Notes under the pieces: model-generated | The model's database searches: none | The model's input: the letters and a program-made list of their open reading frames with translations, nothing else | Told to the model about the DNA's origin: nothing | Assembly (NCBI GenBank): GCA_001724355.1 | Contig: MEEF01000062.1 | Coordinates: 1-42,216 of the forward strand | Origin: Mesorhizobium sp. SCN 65-20 | GTDB lineage: Bacteria > Pseudomonadota > Alphaproteobacteria > Rhizobiales > Rhizobiaceae | Direction: 5' to 3' | Length of the DNA stretch: 42,216 nt | Part shown: in pieces, positions 42,097-42,216 of the stretch | How positions within the stretch are numbered: position 1 is the first letter of the stretch | How the letters are laid out: every line of letters starts with the position of its first letter | Made by a program: the position numbers and the translations under genes

Positions 42097-42216
42097 TGCG
42101 CACCTCCTTGGTTGGTCTCACCCCACATTCTCCAAGTAAGTCGCTGATTTCGCTGTCGTAATCGTGATATTTCGCATATAAATCATGGCGTTGACGGCTG
42201 CGAGGGGCGCGTTTCA

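Noticed and set aside
1..42216. Mobile element or island boundary (integrase, transposase, tRNA, att repeats, CRISPR)
   Set aside because: None seen on either strand; the only repeats are the tssH palindromic element and the vgrG needle repeats.

Overview
The window is about 42 kb of GC-rich DNA from an alphaproteobacterium, probably of the order Hyphomicrobiales (Mesorhizobium/Aminobacter-like). I infer this from codon use, a BMP-type ABC transporter, a DUF1036 protein and a short palindromic element with arms typical of rhizobial genomes. No tRNA, rRNA, CRISPR array, transposase or integrase was seen. Most of the window (about 5.3-42 kb) is one type VI secretion system (T6SS) locus.

Region 1 (1-5.3 kb) is a housekeeping flank: the 3' end of an ABC permease gene, its BMP-family substrate-binding protein with a terminator, an acyltransferase-3 membrane enzyme, rimO, a TerC-family membrane protein and a small lipoprotein.

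Region 2 (5.36-15.3 kb, minus strand) is an accessory T6SS operon. In transcription order it encodes an FHA protein (TagH-like), TssL with an OmpA domain, TssM, a PP2C phosphatase (PppA), a DUF1036 protein and an inner-membrane-anchored protein that joins an M23 endopeptidase to a lysozyme-like domain.

Region 3 (15.5-18.6 kb, plus strand) has vgrG, a DUF6484 gene and a short gene matching only the N-terminal part of the TIGR02270 family. It converges on region 4.

Region 4 (38.6 down to 18.6 kb, minus strand) is the core T6SS operon: tssA, tssB, tssC, hcp, tssE, tssF, tssG, a second FHA gene, tssJ, tssK, a second tssL, a second tssM and tagF. It ends in an effector-delivery cassette: DUF2169, a ketosynthase-like protein lacking the catalytic Cys, a PAAR-like putative toxin and a putative immunity protein. 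Most junctions overlap or lie within a few bases, so the block is probably one transcript.

Region 5 (38.85-42.1 kb) has tssH (clpV) on the plus strand, divergent from tssA, and a glycine-rich small lipoprotein on the minus strand. The tssH frame carries a 177-bp in-frame element bounded by a perfect 37-bp inverted repeat.

Together these encode a complete contractile apparatus: TssBC sheath, Hcp tube, VgrG/PAAR spike, TssAEFGK baseplate, TssJLM membrane complex and TssH recycling ATPase. Less usual points are the doubled TssL/TssM/FHA set, a dedicated bifunctional peptidoglycan hydrolase, a phosphatase without a visible partner kinase, a degenerate ketosynthase in the effector cassette and the palindromic element inside ClpV.
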